A stretch of DNA of 6,635 nucleotides. Source: Clostridiales bacterium (GTDB lineage Bacteria; Bacillota; Clostridia; Oscillospirales; Butyricicoccaceae). The position numbers and the translations under genes are program-made. The stretch lies in NCBI GenBank assembly GCA_019418305.1, contig DYCA01000038.1, forward strand, positions 1 through 6,635, written 5' to 3'. Positions 1 through 5,719 of the stretch are shown one piece after another. The notes beneath the pieces were generated by a model. The model did no database searches and was not told where the DNA came from. It was given only the letters and a program-made list of their open reading frames with translations. Position 1 is the first letter of the stretch, and every line of letters starts with the position of its first letter.

Positions 1-55
1 GAACGAGATCAAGGAGAAGCTCGAGGCTGCTGGCGCTAAGGTTGAGCTCAAGTAA
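1..55 (+). CDS. rplL: Ribosomal protein L7/L12, C-terminal end (partial)
   Basis: Only the last 17 codons are present, read in the frame starting at base 2 and ending with TAA at 53-55. The peptide NEIKEKLEAAGAKVELK is the characteristic C-terminal helix and strand of bacterial L7/L12, the stalk protein that recruits translation factors to the ribosome; this family usually ends in a variant of EEAGAKVELK. The rest of the gene lies left of the window. A strong intrinsic terminator follows 50 bases after the stop, so this is probably the last gene of its transcript. The fragment is short, but this ending is very distinctive. Confidence 0.9.
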   Translation, partial: NEIKEKLEAAGAKVELK

Positions 56-72
56 TTTTCTGATTGCTCGGC

Positions 73-89
73 CGGCCCTTTCAGGGCTG
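73..89 (+). other. Small hairpin after rplL
   Basis: A short GC-rich stem lies between the rplL stop and the main terminator: bases 75-79 (GCCCT) pair with 83-87 (AGGGC) around a 3-base loop, extended by a G-U pair and a C-G pair to 73/89. No T-run follows it, so it is not a terminator on its own. It may act as a 3' mRNA stability element for the ribosomal transcript, or it may be chance in GC-rich DNA. Confidence 0.3.
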
Positions 90-105
90 CAAGCTGTCTG
101 AAACC

Positions 106-144
106 CGGCAGGTATTGCTTTTAGCAATACCTGCCGTTTGTTTT
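106..144 (+). terminator. Intrinsic terminator of the rplL transcript
   Basis: A perfect 14-bp stem: bases 106-119 pair with 123-136 around a TTT loop, followed by the T-rich stretch TTTGTTTT (137-144). It ends the ribosomal protein transcript and insulates the downstream permease gene. Confidence 0.93.
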
Positions 145-194
145 GTCCTTCTGCACTTATTGTATACGGATGATTCCGGAAATGGGGACCTGTC

Positions 195-1325
195 ATGCAT
201 TCCTTTCTGACCAAACTGGGCGGCTTTGTCCGACGTGAAGCCGTACTGGTCATTTCACTCGTGTGCGCTTTGCTGTCCATGCTGGCCGTGCCGCCTGACG
301 CCGCCTATGCCGGCTATATTGACCTGCGCGTACTTTGCCTGCTGTTCTGCCTGATGGCGGTAGTCGCGGGCCTGCAGCAGTGCGGCCTGTTCACCGTGCT
401 GGCACAGCGCCTGCTGACTGGCCGCAAACAACTGCGATTGCTATATCTTGCGCTGGTGCTGCTGCCGTTTTTCTGCTCCATGCTGATCACCAACGATGTG
501 GCGCTCATCACCTTTGTGCCGTTCACTGTGCTGGTGCTCGGCCATATCGGCCGCATGGAGGCGCTGATTCGTGTGGTCGTGCTGCAAACGCTGGCCGCCA
601 ACCTCGGCAGTATGGCGACCCCGGTTGGCAACCCGCAAAACCTGTTCCTCTGCTCGTATTACGGGCTGAGCTTCGGCGCATTCCTGCGCGTGGTGCTGCC
701 GCTGACGCTGGTCAGTCTGGTTGCGCTGTCCGCCGCCGCGCTGTGGACACAGGGTGAGGCCATCGAAATCACGTTCCCGCAGCAGGAGCACATTGCGCAG
801 CCGCGCCTGTTTGCCCTGCTGTGCCTGCTGTTCGTGCTGTGTCTGCTGTCGGTCGTACATGTGCTGCATTACGGCATCACGACCGCAGCGGTCGCCCTGT
901 GTCTGCTGTTGTTTGCGCGCGGTCTGTTCGCGCGCGTGGACTATGCGCTGCTATTCACGTTTGTCTGCTTTTTCATTTTCGCAGGCAATATTGGCCGCAT
1001 TGACGCGGTGCGCAGCGCGCTCGAGCTGCTGCTCGGACGCAGCACCTACTGGACCAGCGTGCTGGCCAGTCAGGTCATCAGCAATGTGCCTGCAGCGGTG
1101 CTGCTCTCAGGCTTTACAGACAATTGGCGCGCGCTGCTGGCCGGTGTGGATGTCGGCGGACTGGGCACGCCGATCGCATCGCTGGCGAGTCTCATCTCGC
1201 TCAAGCTGTACTTACGCGCGGAAAACGCCTCGCTGCCACGCTATCTGCTGGTGTTTACGCTGGCGAATATCGCAGGACTGGTGCTGCTGTCGGGCGCGGC
1301 GTTCCTGTTCGGCTGTGTTGGCTGA
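195..1325 (+). CDS. ArsB/SLC13-superfamily (CitMHS-like) ion permease, substrate unknown
   Basis: A 376-residue, very hydrophobic inner-membrane protein with roughly ten predicted membrane segments. It shows the paired motifs of the ion transporter (ArsB/NhaD/SLC13/CitMHS) fold. In the first half these are ITNDVALITFVPF (about 98-110) and ANLGSMATPVGNPQNLF (about 135-151). In the second half they are SNVPAAVLL (about 296-304) and GGLGTPIASLASLISLKLY (about 321-339). The two halves are expected to be inverted repeats whose helix-breaking hairpin tips (TND/SNVP and TPxGNPQN/GTPxASLxS) bind the ion and substrate. The length is a little shorter than many family members (about 400-430) but nothing looks broken. 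The start ATG is preceded by GGGG at 184-187, seven bases upstream, a modest ribosome binding site. The gene stands alone between two terminators. Family members carry dicarboxylates, citrate, arsenite or Na+/H+; the motifs do not identify the substrate, and no ars or citrate genes are nearby. Confidence 0.85.
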   Translation: MHSFLTKLGGFVRREAVLVISLVCALLSMLAVPPDAAYAGYIDLRVLCLLFCLMAVVAGLQQCGLFTVLAQRLLTGRKQLRLLYLALVLLPFFCSMLITNDVALITFVPFTVLVLGHIGRMEALIRVVVLQTLAANLGSMATPVGNPQNLFLCSYYGLSFGAFLRVVLPLTLVSLVALSAAALWTQGEAIEITFPQQEHIAQPRLFALLCLLFVLCLLSVVHVLHYGITTAAVALCLLLFARGLFARVDYALLFTFVCFFIFAGNIGRIDAVRSALELLLGRSTYWTSVLASQVISNVPAAVLLSGFTDNWRALLAGVDVGGLGTPIASLASLISLKLYLRAENASLPRYLLVFTLANIAGLVLLSGAAFLFGCVG

Positions 1326-1348
1326 AGGCATCTCTCCAAATGGCATTT

Positions 1349-1391
1349 CGCCGTCCTCCCTGCCTTTCCGGCAGGCGGACGGCGCTTTTTT
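1349..1391 (+). terminator. Intrinsic terminator of the permease gene
   Basis: A GC-rich hairpin 24 bases after the permease stop. The outer stem pairs 1349-1356 (CGCCGTCC) with 1377-1384 (GGACGGCG). A small internal bulge (1357-1358 against 1376) follows, then an inner stem 1359-1364 (CCTGCC) with 1370-1375 (GGCAGG) and a 5-base loop. Six T residues follow at 1386-1391. It separates the permease from the nadE unit. Confidence 0.92.
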
Positions 1392-1432
1392 GTCTTTCCG
1401 TGTCGCCTACAGCCGCCACAAGGCAAAATCCC

Positions 1433-1461
1433 TTGCGTATCGGGGCAAAAGAGGGTATACT
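1433..1461 (+). promoter_or_regulatory. Sigma-A-type promoter for the nadE-vanZ-tyrA unit
   Basis: TTGCGT at 1433-1438 and TATACT at 1456-1461 are separated by exactly 17 bases. The -10 box matches TATAAT at five of six positions; the -35 box keeps the TTG core. The predicted transcript start near 1468 leaves a leader of about 27 bases, too short for a riboswitch. The site lies downstream of the permease terminator and upstream of a strong ribosome binding site. Assigned by eye only. Confidence 0.7.
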
Positions 1462-1480
1462 AACCATATCTGAATTATCT

Positions 1481-1485
1481 GGAGG
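1481..1485 (+). promoter_or_regulatory. Ribosome binding site of nadE
   Basis: GGAGG is placed nine bases before the ATG at 1495, an ideal Gram-positive Shine-Dalgarno. It supports this start for nadE. Confidence 0.85.
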
Positions 1486-1494
1486 AATACTGGA

Positions 1495-3417
1495 ATGCAG
1501 GATGGATTTGTCAAAATCGCTGCCGCAACGCCCGATTTGCACGTGGCGGACTGCGCCTATAACGCTTCCGAAATCATAGAGCAGGCAAAGCAGGCCGCCG
1601 CCAAGGGCGCACGCCTAATCGTGTTCCCCGAGCTTTGCTTGACCGGCTACACCTGCGGCGACCTGTTTTTGCAGGAGGTTTTGCTGGACGGTGCGCTGGA
1701 TGCGCTCGAAACGGTCTGCCGCGAGACAGCTAAGTTGGAGGCTGTCGTGCTGGTTGGTCTGCCGCTGCGCGTGCGCGGCAAGCTGTACAACTGCGCCGCT
1801 GTTCTGTGCGGGGGTGAGATATTGGCCTTCGTACCCAAGCAGCACCTGCCGAACTATTCCGAATTCTATGAGCAGCGTCACTTCGTTTCCGGAGAATTGC
1901 TGGACGGCATGGAGGGCGTAACTGTGCGGAACGGCAGCGGCGAGGCTGTCTGCGTGCCGGTCGTGACCGGGCAGGTGTTCACCTGTGAGGACGCGCCGCT
2001 GTTTACCTTCGGCGTAGAGATATGCGAGGACCTTTGGGTGCCCAATCCGCCCTCGACCATGCTGGCGCAGGGCGGTGCATATATCATTGCCAACCTGTCC
2101 GCTTCGGATGAAATCATCGGCAAGGCCGCCTATCGCCGCGACCTCGTGCGGCAGCAGTCCGGTCGTCTGCTGTGCGCCTATTTGTACGCAGACGCGGGCT
2201 TTGGCGAATCCACGCAGGACTTAGTGTTCGCAGGACACAACCTGATTGCGGAAAACGGCGCGCTGCTGGCCGAAAGCCGCATGTTCACCCACGGCATCAC
2301 CTATGCCGACATTGATTTGCAGCGTCTGGCGCATGAGCGGCAGCGCATGAATACCTTCCAGAGTGTGCCGACGGGTGAATTTTCCTTCCGTCTGCCGATG
2401 GCAGACTGCGATCTCACCGACCGCAGTTTCTCGCGCACCCCGTTCGTGCCTGCGAACAAGGCGCTGCGCGACGAACGCTGCGAAGAGATTCTGACTCTGC
2501 AGGCCACCGGTCTTGCCACCCGTCTGCGCCATACGCACGCGAAAACCGCAGTGATCGGCCTGTCGGGCGGACTGGATTCCACGCTTGCGCTCATCGTCGC
2601 CGTGCACGCCTTTGACATGTTGGAACTCGACCGCAAGGGCATCCTCGCGGTGACCATGCCCTGCTTCGGCACGACCGCGCGCACGCGCGGCAATGCGGAA
2701 AAGCTGGCGGATGCTTACGGCGTAACGCTCCAGACCGTGGACATCAAGGCCGCGGTCGACCAGCACTTTGCCGACATCGACCAGAGCAAGGACGACCTCT
2801 CGGTGACGTTTGAAAACGGACAGGCACGCATGCGCACGCTGGTGCTGATGAACCTCGCCAACAAACACGGCGGCATGGTGGTCGGCACAGGTGACCTGTC
2901 CGAGCTGGCGCTCGGCTGGGCGACCTATAACGGCGACCATATGAGCATGTACGGCGTCAACGCCTCCATCCCCAAGACGCTGGTGCGTTATCTGGTGGCC
3001 TACGAGGCCGATCGCACGCTGGGCGAGCTTTCGGACGTATTGTGCGACGTGCTGGACACGCCGGTCTCCCCCGAGCTATTGCCGCCCAAGGACGGCGAAA
3101 TCAGCCAGAAAACCGAGGATTTGGTTGGCCCATACGAATTGCACGACTTTTTCCTTTATTATATGCTGCGCTTTGGCTATTCGCCGCGCAAAATCTACCG
3201 CATCGCACGCAAGACCTTTGCGGGGGCGTATGACGACGCGACCATCCGGAAATGGCTGACCACCTTCCTGCGCCGTTTCTTCTCGCAGCAGTTTAAGCGC
3301 TCCTGCCTGCCGGACGGCCCCAAGGTCGGCACCATCACGCTGTCGCCCCGCGGCGACTGGCGTATGCCGTCGGACGCGTGCGCCGTACTTTGGCTGCGCG
3401 AAGCGGAAAACCTGTAA
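1495..3417 (+). CDS. nadE: Glutamine-dependent NAD+ synthetase
   Basis: A 640-residue cytosolic two-domain enzyme that amidates nicotinic acid adenine dinucleotide to NAD+, using ATP and ammonia released from glutamine. The N-terminal half (about 5-290) is a nitrilase-fold glutaminase with the expected catalytic triad: Glu46 in VFPELCLTGYT, Lys115 in FVPKQHLPNYSEFYEQRHF and Cys177 in GVEICEDLWVP. The C-terminal half (about 325-620) is the synthetase, with the PP-loop motif SGGLDS at 357-362 for ATP pyrophosphate binding and the conserved run GTGDLSELALGWATYNGDHMSMYGVN for the second substrate. The length and domain order match the long glutamine-using form (as in Mycobacterium), not the short ammonia-only NadE. 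It is the first gene of a three-gene unit with its own promoter; the vanZ-like gene begins 18 bases after its stop. All motifs are intact. Confidence 0.97.
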   Translation: MQDGFVKIAAATPDLHVADCAYNASEIIEQAKQAAAKGARLIVFPELCLTGYTCGDLFLQEVLLDGALDALETVCRETAKLEAVVLVGLPLRVRGKLYNCAAVLCGGEILAFVPKQHLPNYSEFYEQRHFVSGELLDGMEGVTVRNGSGEAVCVPVVTGQVFTCEDAPLFTFGVEICEDLWVPNPPSTMLAQGGAYIIANLSASDEIIGKAAYRRDLVRQQSGRLLCAYLYADAGFGESTQDLVFAGHNLIAENGALLAESRMFTHGITYADIDLQRLAHERQRMNTFQSVPTGEFSFRLPMADCDLTDRSFSRTPFVPANKALRDERCEEILTLQATGLATRLRHTHAKTAVIGLSGGLDSTLALIVAVHAFDMLELDRKGILAVTMPCFGTTARTRGNAEKLADAYGVTLQTVDIKAAVDQHFADIDQSKDDLSVTFENGQARMRTLVLMNLANKHGGMVVGTGDLSELALGWATYNGDHMSMYGVNASIPKTLVRYLVAYEADRTLGELSDVLCDVLDTPVSPELLPPKDGEISQKTEDLVGPYELHDFFLYYMLRFGYSPRKIYRIARKTFAGAYDDATIRKWLTTFLRRFFSQQFKRSCLPDGPKVGTITLSPRGDWRMPSDACAVLWLREAENL

Positions 3418-3435
3418 GAAAGGGAATAACCTGTT

Positions 3436-4092
3436 TTGAAAACCCTGATTCGCAGGCTGGCGGTCGTTGCGACCGCCGCCCTGCTTTGCTTTAACCTCTA
3501 TTACGAGCTGGCGCCGGAATATATCGTCGGGCCGGAGCAGAAATTCGCATTTGCCGCAGCGTTTGTCGTGCTGCTCGGCATTGCACTGTTTTACGGCGTG
3601 CCCAAGGGCGCCCGCAGCAAACGGCGGCACGACTACATGCTGCTGCTGTTCTGGTATTATCTGTGGGTGCTAGCGAACGTATTGTTTTTTGACAACGCTT
3701 TCGGCCGCGGTCTGTCGATGCACGCGACGTTGGAAAAGGTCAATCTGGAACCGCTGCGCACGATTAAAAACTACCTGATTGCCTACGGTTACGGCAATAT
3801 CTCGCTGCGGCTGGTGATTCTCAACCTGCTGGGCAATCTGGTTGCATTCGCGCCCATGGGCGTGTTTTTACCCGCGCTGTTCCGCTGGCAGCGCAGCATC
3901 TTTTTCTTCGCGGCAACGCTGACCCTCGGCATCACAGCAGTCGAGGTAACACAAGTCTACACGGGTGCAGGCTCGTGCGACGTGGATGACCTGATACTCA
4001 ACCTCGCTGGTGCGCTGATTGTGTTCATCATTTGCCGCATTACCCCGATTTGGCGGCATATCTGCCGCGTAAACCCCAGAAATAAGGAGTGA
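3436..4092 (+). CDS. VanZ-family membrane protein
   Basis: A 218-residue membrane protein with about six predicted helices (near 7-25, 36-53, 67-86, 122-146, 152-170, 183-201). It carries the VanZ-like signatures: NLEPLRTIKNYL (103-114) before the core, NLLGNLVAFAPMGVFLP (130-146), and an E-x-x-Q segment (Glu170, Gln173) followed by DVDDLILNLAGAL (182-194). VanZ of enterococci gives low-level teicoplanin resistance by an incompletely understood mechanism; most chromosomal relatives have no assigned role, so resistance should not be assumed. The start is TTG at 3436, with AAAGGG at 3419-3424 eleven bases upstream; no ATG lies near the conserved N-terminus. It sits between nadE (18-base gap) and tyrA (7-base gap), so it is almost certainly co-transcribed. 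The tyrA ribosome binding site lies in its last codons. Confidence 0.88.
   Translation: MKTLIRRLAVVATAALLCFNLYYELAPEYIVGPEQKFAFAAAFVVLLGIALFYGVPKGARSKRRHDYMLLLFWYYLWVLANVLFFDNAFGRGLSMHATLEKVNLEPLRTIKNYLIAYGYGNISLRLVILNLLGNLVAFAPMGVFLPALFRWQRSIFFFAATLTLGITAVEVTQVYTGAGSCDVDDLILNLAGALIVFIICRITPIWRHICRVNPRNKE
4084..4089 (+). promoter_or_regulatory. Ribosome binding site of tyrA
   Basis: AAGGAG lies ten bases before the tyrA ATG at 4100 and inside the last codons of the vanZ-like gene, just before its TGA (4090-4092). This suggests translation of the two genes is linked. Confidence 0.8.
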
Positions 4093-4099
4093 CCCCTAT

Positions 4100-4936
4100 A
4101 TGTTTGACACCGTACTCATCGCAGGGCTTGGCCTGATGGGCGGCTCGATGGCCAAGGCCATCAAAGCGCGCACACTCAGCCGCGTCCTCGGCTGGAACCG
4201 CACCCACCGCACCGCCGAGCAAGCGCTTGCAGACGGCTCGATTGACGCTATCGCCACCGAAGCGCTCTATAAGGAAGCCGATCTGGTCATCATCGGCCTG
4301 TATCCACAGGCGACTGTTGACTGGCTGCTGGAAAACATGCCCAAGCTCAAGAAGGGCTGCGTTGTGGTTGATATGGTCGGCGTCAAACAGTTTATGGTCG
4401 ATCATCTCGATAAGGCTGCGCTGGACGCGGGCGTACATTTTGTCGGCGGACACCCGATGGCAGGCCGCGAATTTTCCGGTCTGGATTTTGCGCTGCCGAC
4501 GCTGTTTGACGGCGCAAGTATGATTTTTGTGCCGACAGAAAGCAGCACCGAGCGCGTGCTTGAGCAGCTCGAAGCATATTTCATGTCGCTTGGCTTCGGA
4601 CAGACTGTGCGCTGCACCGCCGCGCAGCACGACAAGATGATAGCGTTTACCTCGCAGCTTGCGCATGTGGTGTCCTCGGCCTACATCAAAAGCCCGGAGG
4701 CGGACAAGCACAACGGCTACTCCGCAGGCAGCTACAAGGATTTGACGCGCGTGGCAAAACTCAACGAGACCATGTGGAGTGAGCTGTTCCTGTGCAATGC
4801 CGAGCCACTGGCACAGGAAATCGACGAAATCATCCGGCATCTGGACGAATACCGCCGCGCCATCCGCGCGGGCGACCGCGAGCAGCTCACCGTGCTTTTG
4901 CGCGACGGCCGCGAGCGCAAGGAAAAACTGGGATAA
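4100..4936 (+). CDS. tyrA: Prephenate dehydrogenase
   Basis: A 278-residue cytosolic enzyme that oxidatively decarboxylates prephenate to 4-hydroxyphenylpyruvate (or possibly arogenate to tyrosine) with NAD(P)+. The N-terminal Rossmann domain shows GLGLMGGS (9-16), with the GxGxxG dinucleotide-binding motif at residues 9-14. The family's substrate-site blocks follow: GGHPMAGRE with His118, SQLAH (185-189) with His189, and the YKDLTRVA block with Arg217. The protein ends near residue 278, with no C-terminal ACT domain and no chorismate mutase or EPSP synthase fusion, so tyrosine feedback through an ACT domain is not expected. Two usual motifs differ: DMVGVK (91-96) where many homologues have a GSVK-type motif, and SQLAH where many have SHLPH. 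It is the last gene of the nadE unit and is followed by a terminator. Confidence 0.93.
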   Translation: MFDTVLIAGLGLMGGSMAKAIKARTLSRVLGWNRTHRTAEQALADGSIDAIATEALYKEADLVIIGLYPQATVDWLLENMPKLKKGCVVVDMVGVKQFMVDHLDKAALDAGVHFVGGHPMAGREFSGLDFALPTLFDGASMIFVPTESSTERVLEQLEAYFMSLGFGQTVRCTAAQHDKMIAFTSQLAHVVSSAYIKSPEADKHNGYSAGSYKDLTRVAKLNETMWSELFLCNAEPLAQEIDEIIRHLDEYRRAIRAGDREQLTVLLRDGRERKEKLG

Positions 4937-4940
4937 CAGA

Positions 4941-4990
4941 AAACCGCCCCGCAGCGCGTAAAAGCGCCGTGGAGCGGTTTGTTTTTTCTT
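4941..4990 (+). terminator. Terminator between convergent tyrA and ECF genes
   Basis: An imperfect hairpin: 4941-4947 (AAACCGC) pairs with 4974-4980 (GCGGTTT), then shorter paired blocks, then 4954-4957 (GCGC) with 4964-4967, around a 6-base loop. The run TTTTTT follows at 4982-4987, making a good terminator for tyrA. The T-run reaches the ECF stop codon (4989-4991). In the reverse direction the stem is followed by TTTTCTG, so it may also stop the minus-strand transcript, more weakly. Confidence 0.88.
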
Positions 4991-5573
4991 ATGCGGAATG
5001 CCCGATATGCTGCGCAAACGAAGTGGAGCGCAGCGCTTTTTGCAGTGCAGGCAGCAGCGCCATGGCCACTACCACCGCGATCACAATATTCGGAGGGGAG
5101 GTAAGTAGCTTCGGGATATTGGCGATAAACGCCGGAACAAACGCGCTGCCCCCGATCATCAGCTCCGCAATGCCTTTGAGCATGTAAAACACGGAGGAAA
5201 CCACCGCCGCGACGATGCAGGCAATCAGATTGCGTGAAAACTTGTTTGCCGCTGCCTGCCCTGCATGCGCGATCCATCCGCAAAGCCATGCCATCAGGAA
5301 AAAGCGCAGGAAGGTGATCCACGCTTCCGGTGCATACTCCGGCGTCATCAGGTCGAACAGCATCGAGCCAAAGCCTGCGGCCAGCCCGCCGCACACCGGC
5401 CCGATCAGCAAGCCGCACAGCAGGATAAACGCGTTGGCAAGTTTGATCATGGTGGTTCCGGTCGGCGTCGGAATGCGGATGGACAAATACATGGTCACCA
5501 CAAAGACCACCGCTGCCATCAGGCCGATCGCTACCATGTGATATAAGCTGATTTTGTGTTTTTGATTTTCCAT
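4989..5573 (-). CDS. ECF transporter S component, substrate unknown
   Basis: A 194-residue integral membrane protein of the energy-coupling factor substrate-binding type (riboflavin-transporter-like S family). It has about six hydrophobic segments (near 12-32, 43-60, 58-76, 85-104, 114-140, 160-178). The hallmark is IRIPTPTGTTMIKLANAFILL (32-52) leading into GPVCGGLAAGFGSMLFDLM; related S components carry an IPTPxG...LGDAFI-like stretch there. S components bind a vitamin or metabolite outside the cell and share an EcfA/EcfA'/EcfT energising module. No such module is in the window, so it probably uses one encoded elsewhere (a group II ECF arrangement). The ATG at 5571-5573 (reverse strand) has AGAGGGG (5582-5588) eight bases upstream. 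The gene converges on tyrA and diverges from spoVAC. There is no visible riboswitch in its short leader, so the substrate cannot be guessed from regulation. Confidence 0.85.
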   Translation of the reverse strand: MENQKHKISLYHMVAIGLMAAVVFVVTMYLSIRIPTPTGTTMIKLANAFILLCGLLIGPVCGGLAAGFGSMLFDLMTPEYAPEAWITFLRFFLMAWLCGWIAHAGQAAANKFSRNLIACIVAAVVSSVFYMLKGIAELMIGGSAFVPAFIANIPKLLTSPPNIVIAVVVAMALLPALQKALRSTSFAQHIGHSA

Positions 5574-5581
5574 ATTGTTTT

Positions 5582-5588
5582 CCCCTCT
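5582..5588 (-). promoter_or_regulatory. Ribosome binding site of the ECF S-component gene
   Basis: On the minus strand this reads AGAGGGG, eight bases before the ATG. It decides the start of the ECF gene at 5573. Confidence 0.75.
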
Positions 5589-5602
5589 TTCGTAGTGATA
5601 AC

Positions 5603-5631
5603 ATCTTACCCTTTCTATGGCATCTTTTAAA
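5603..5631 (-). promoter_or_regulatory. Possible promoter for the ECF S-component gene
   Basis: On the minus strand, TTTAAA (5626-5631) and TAAGAT (5603-5608) are separated by 17 bases, each matching four of six consensus positions for a vegetative promoter. The leader would be only about 20 to 25 bases. The region is AT-rich, so chance matches are easy; this is a weak assignment. Confidence 0.35.
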
Positions 5632-5664
5632 TGTCCAATTTTCGTTTATTTTCTAATGCCAGAT

Positions 5665-5693
5665 GCATACCTTCCATCTTTCTGCACAAAATA
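5665..5693 (+). promoter_or_regulatory. Probable sigma-G (forespore) promoter of the spoVA operon
   Basis: GCATA at 5665-5669 matches the sigma-G -35 box (GHATR) fully. CAAAATA at 5687-5693, 17 bases later, matches the -10 box (CATNHTA) except for one base. The predicted start near 5700 lies just before the GGAAGGAG ribosome binding site (5705-5712). In Bacillus subtilis the spoVA operon is transcribed by sigma-G, so the site is where one is expected. Consensus and spacing are from memory and the match was made by eye; a sigma-F reading cannot be excluded. Confidence 0.6.
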
Positions 5694-5704
5694 GCACAAA
5701 AACC

Positions 5705-5712
5705 GGAAGGAG
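5705..5712 (+). promoter_or_regulatory. Ribosome binding site deciding the spoVAC start
   Basis: GGAAGGAG lies seven bases before the ATG at 5720 but only one base before the ATG at 5714, so 5720 is the workable start. The upstream in-frame ATG at 5663 overlaps the -35 promoter element and has no ribosome binding site. Confidence 0.8.
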
Positions 5713-5719
5713 CATGATT

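Noticed and set aside
138..168. Possible promoter for the permease (TTGTTT, then TGTATAC)
   Set aside because: Neither box nor spacing fits well, and the -35 would lie in the T-run of the rplL terminator, so I could not support it as a feature although a promoter must lie near here.
835..915. Near-repeat of a CTGTGTCTGCTGT-type string within the permease
   Set aside because: It arises from two leucine-rich membrane helices using CTG codons; it is not a DNA repeat element.
721..1473. A 250-codon plus-strand frame overlapping the permease
   Set aside because: The translation is extremely rich in Cys, Arg and Ser, a frame-shifted reading of the leucine-rich CTG codons in the permease, and it runs through the terminator.
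2221..2940. A 239-codon open frame on the minus strand across nadE
   Set aside because: It is antisense to the synthetase domain of nadE; its composition is unlike a real protein and it has no supporting start signal or neighbour.
4040..5017. A 325-codon open frame on the minus strand across tyrA
   Set aside because: It lies opposite tyrA, which has clear motifs and a ribosome binding site. The translation is a low-complexity mix rich in His, Arg, Gln and Ala, typical of an antisense shadow in GC-rich coding DNA.
4732..5604. A 290-codon minus-strand frame overlapping the ECF gene and tyrA
   Set aside because: It is out of frame with the ECF S component, which shows a real family signature and a well-placed ribosome binding site.
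5663..5719. An N-terminal extension of spoVAC from the ATG at 5663
   Set aside because: It has no ribosome binding site, overlaps the sigma-G-like -35 box, and makes the protein longer than the usual 150 residues.
5574..5719. A riboswitch or small RNA in the divergent ECF/spoVAC region
   Set aside because: The region is AT-rich, has no long paired stems or known aptamer core that I can recognise, and the leaders predicted on both strands are only 20 to 25 bases.
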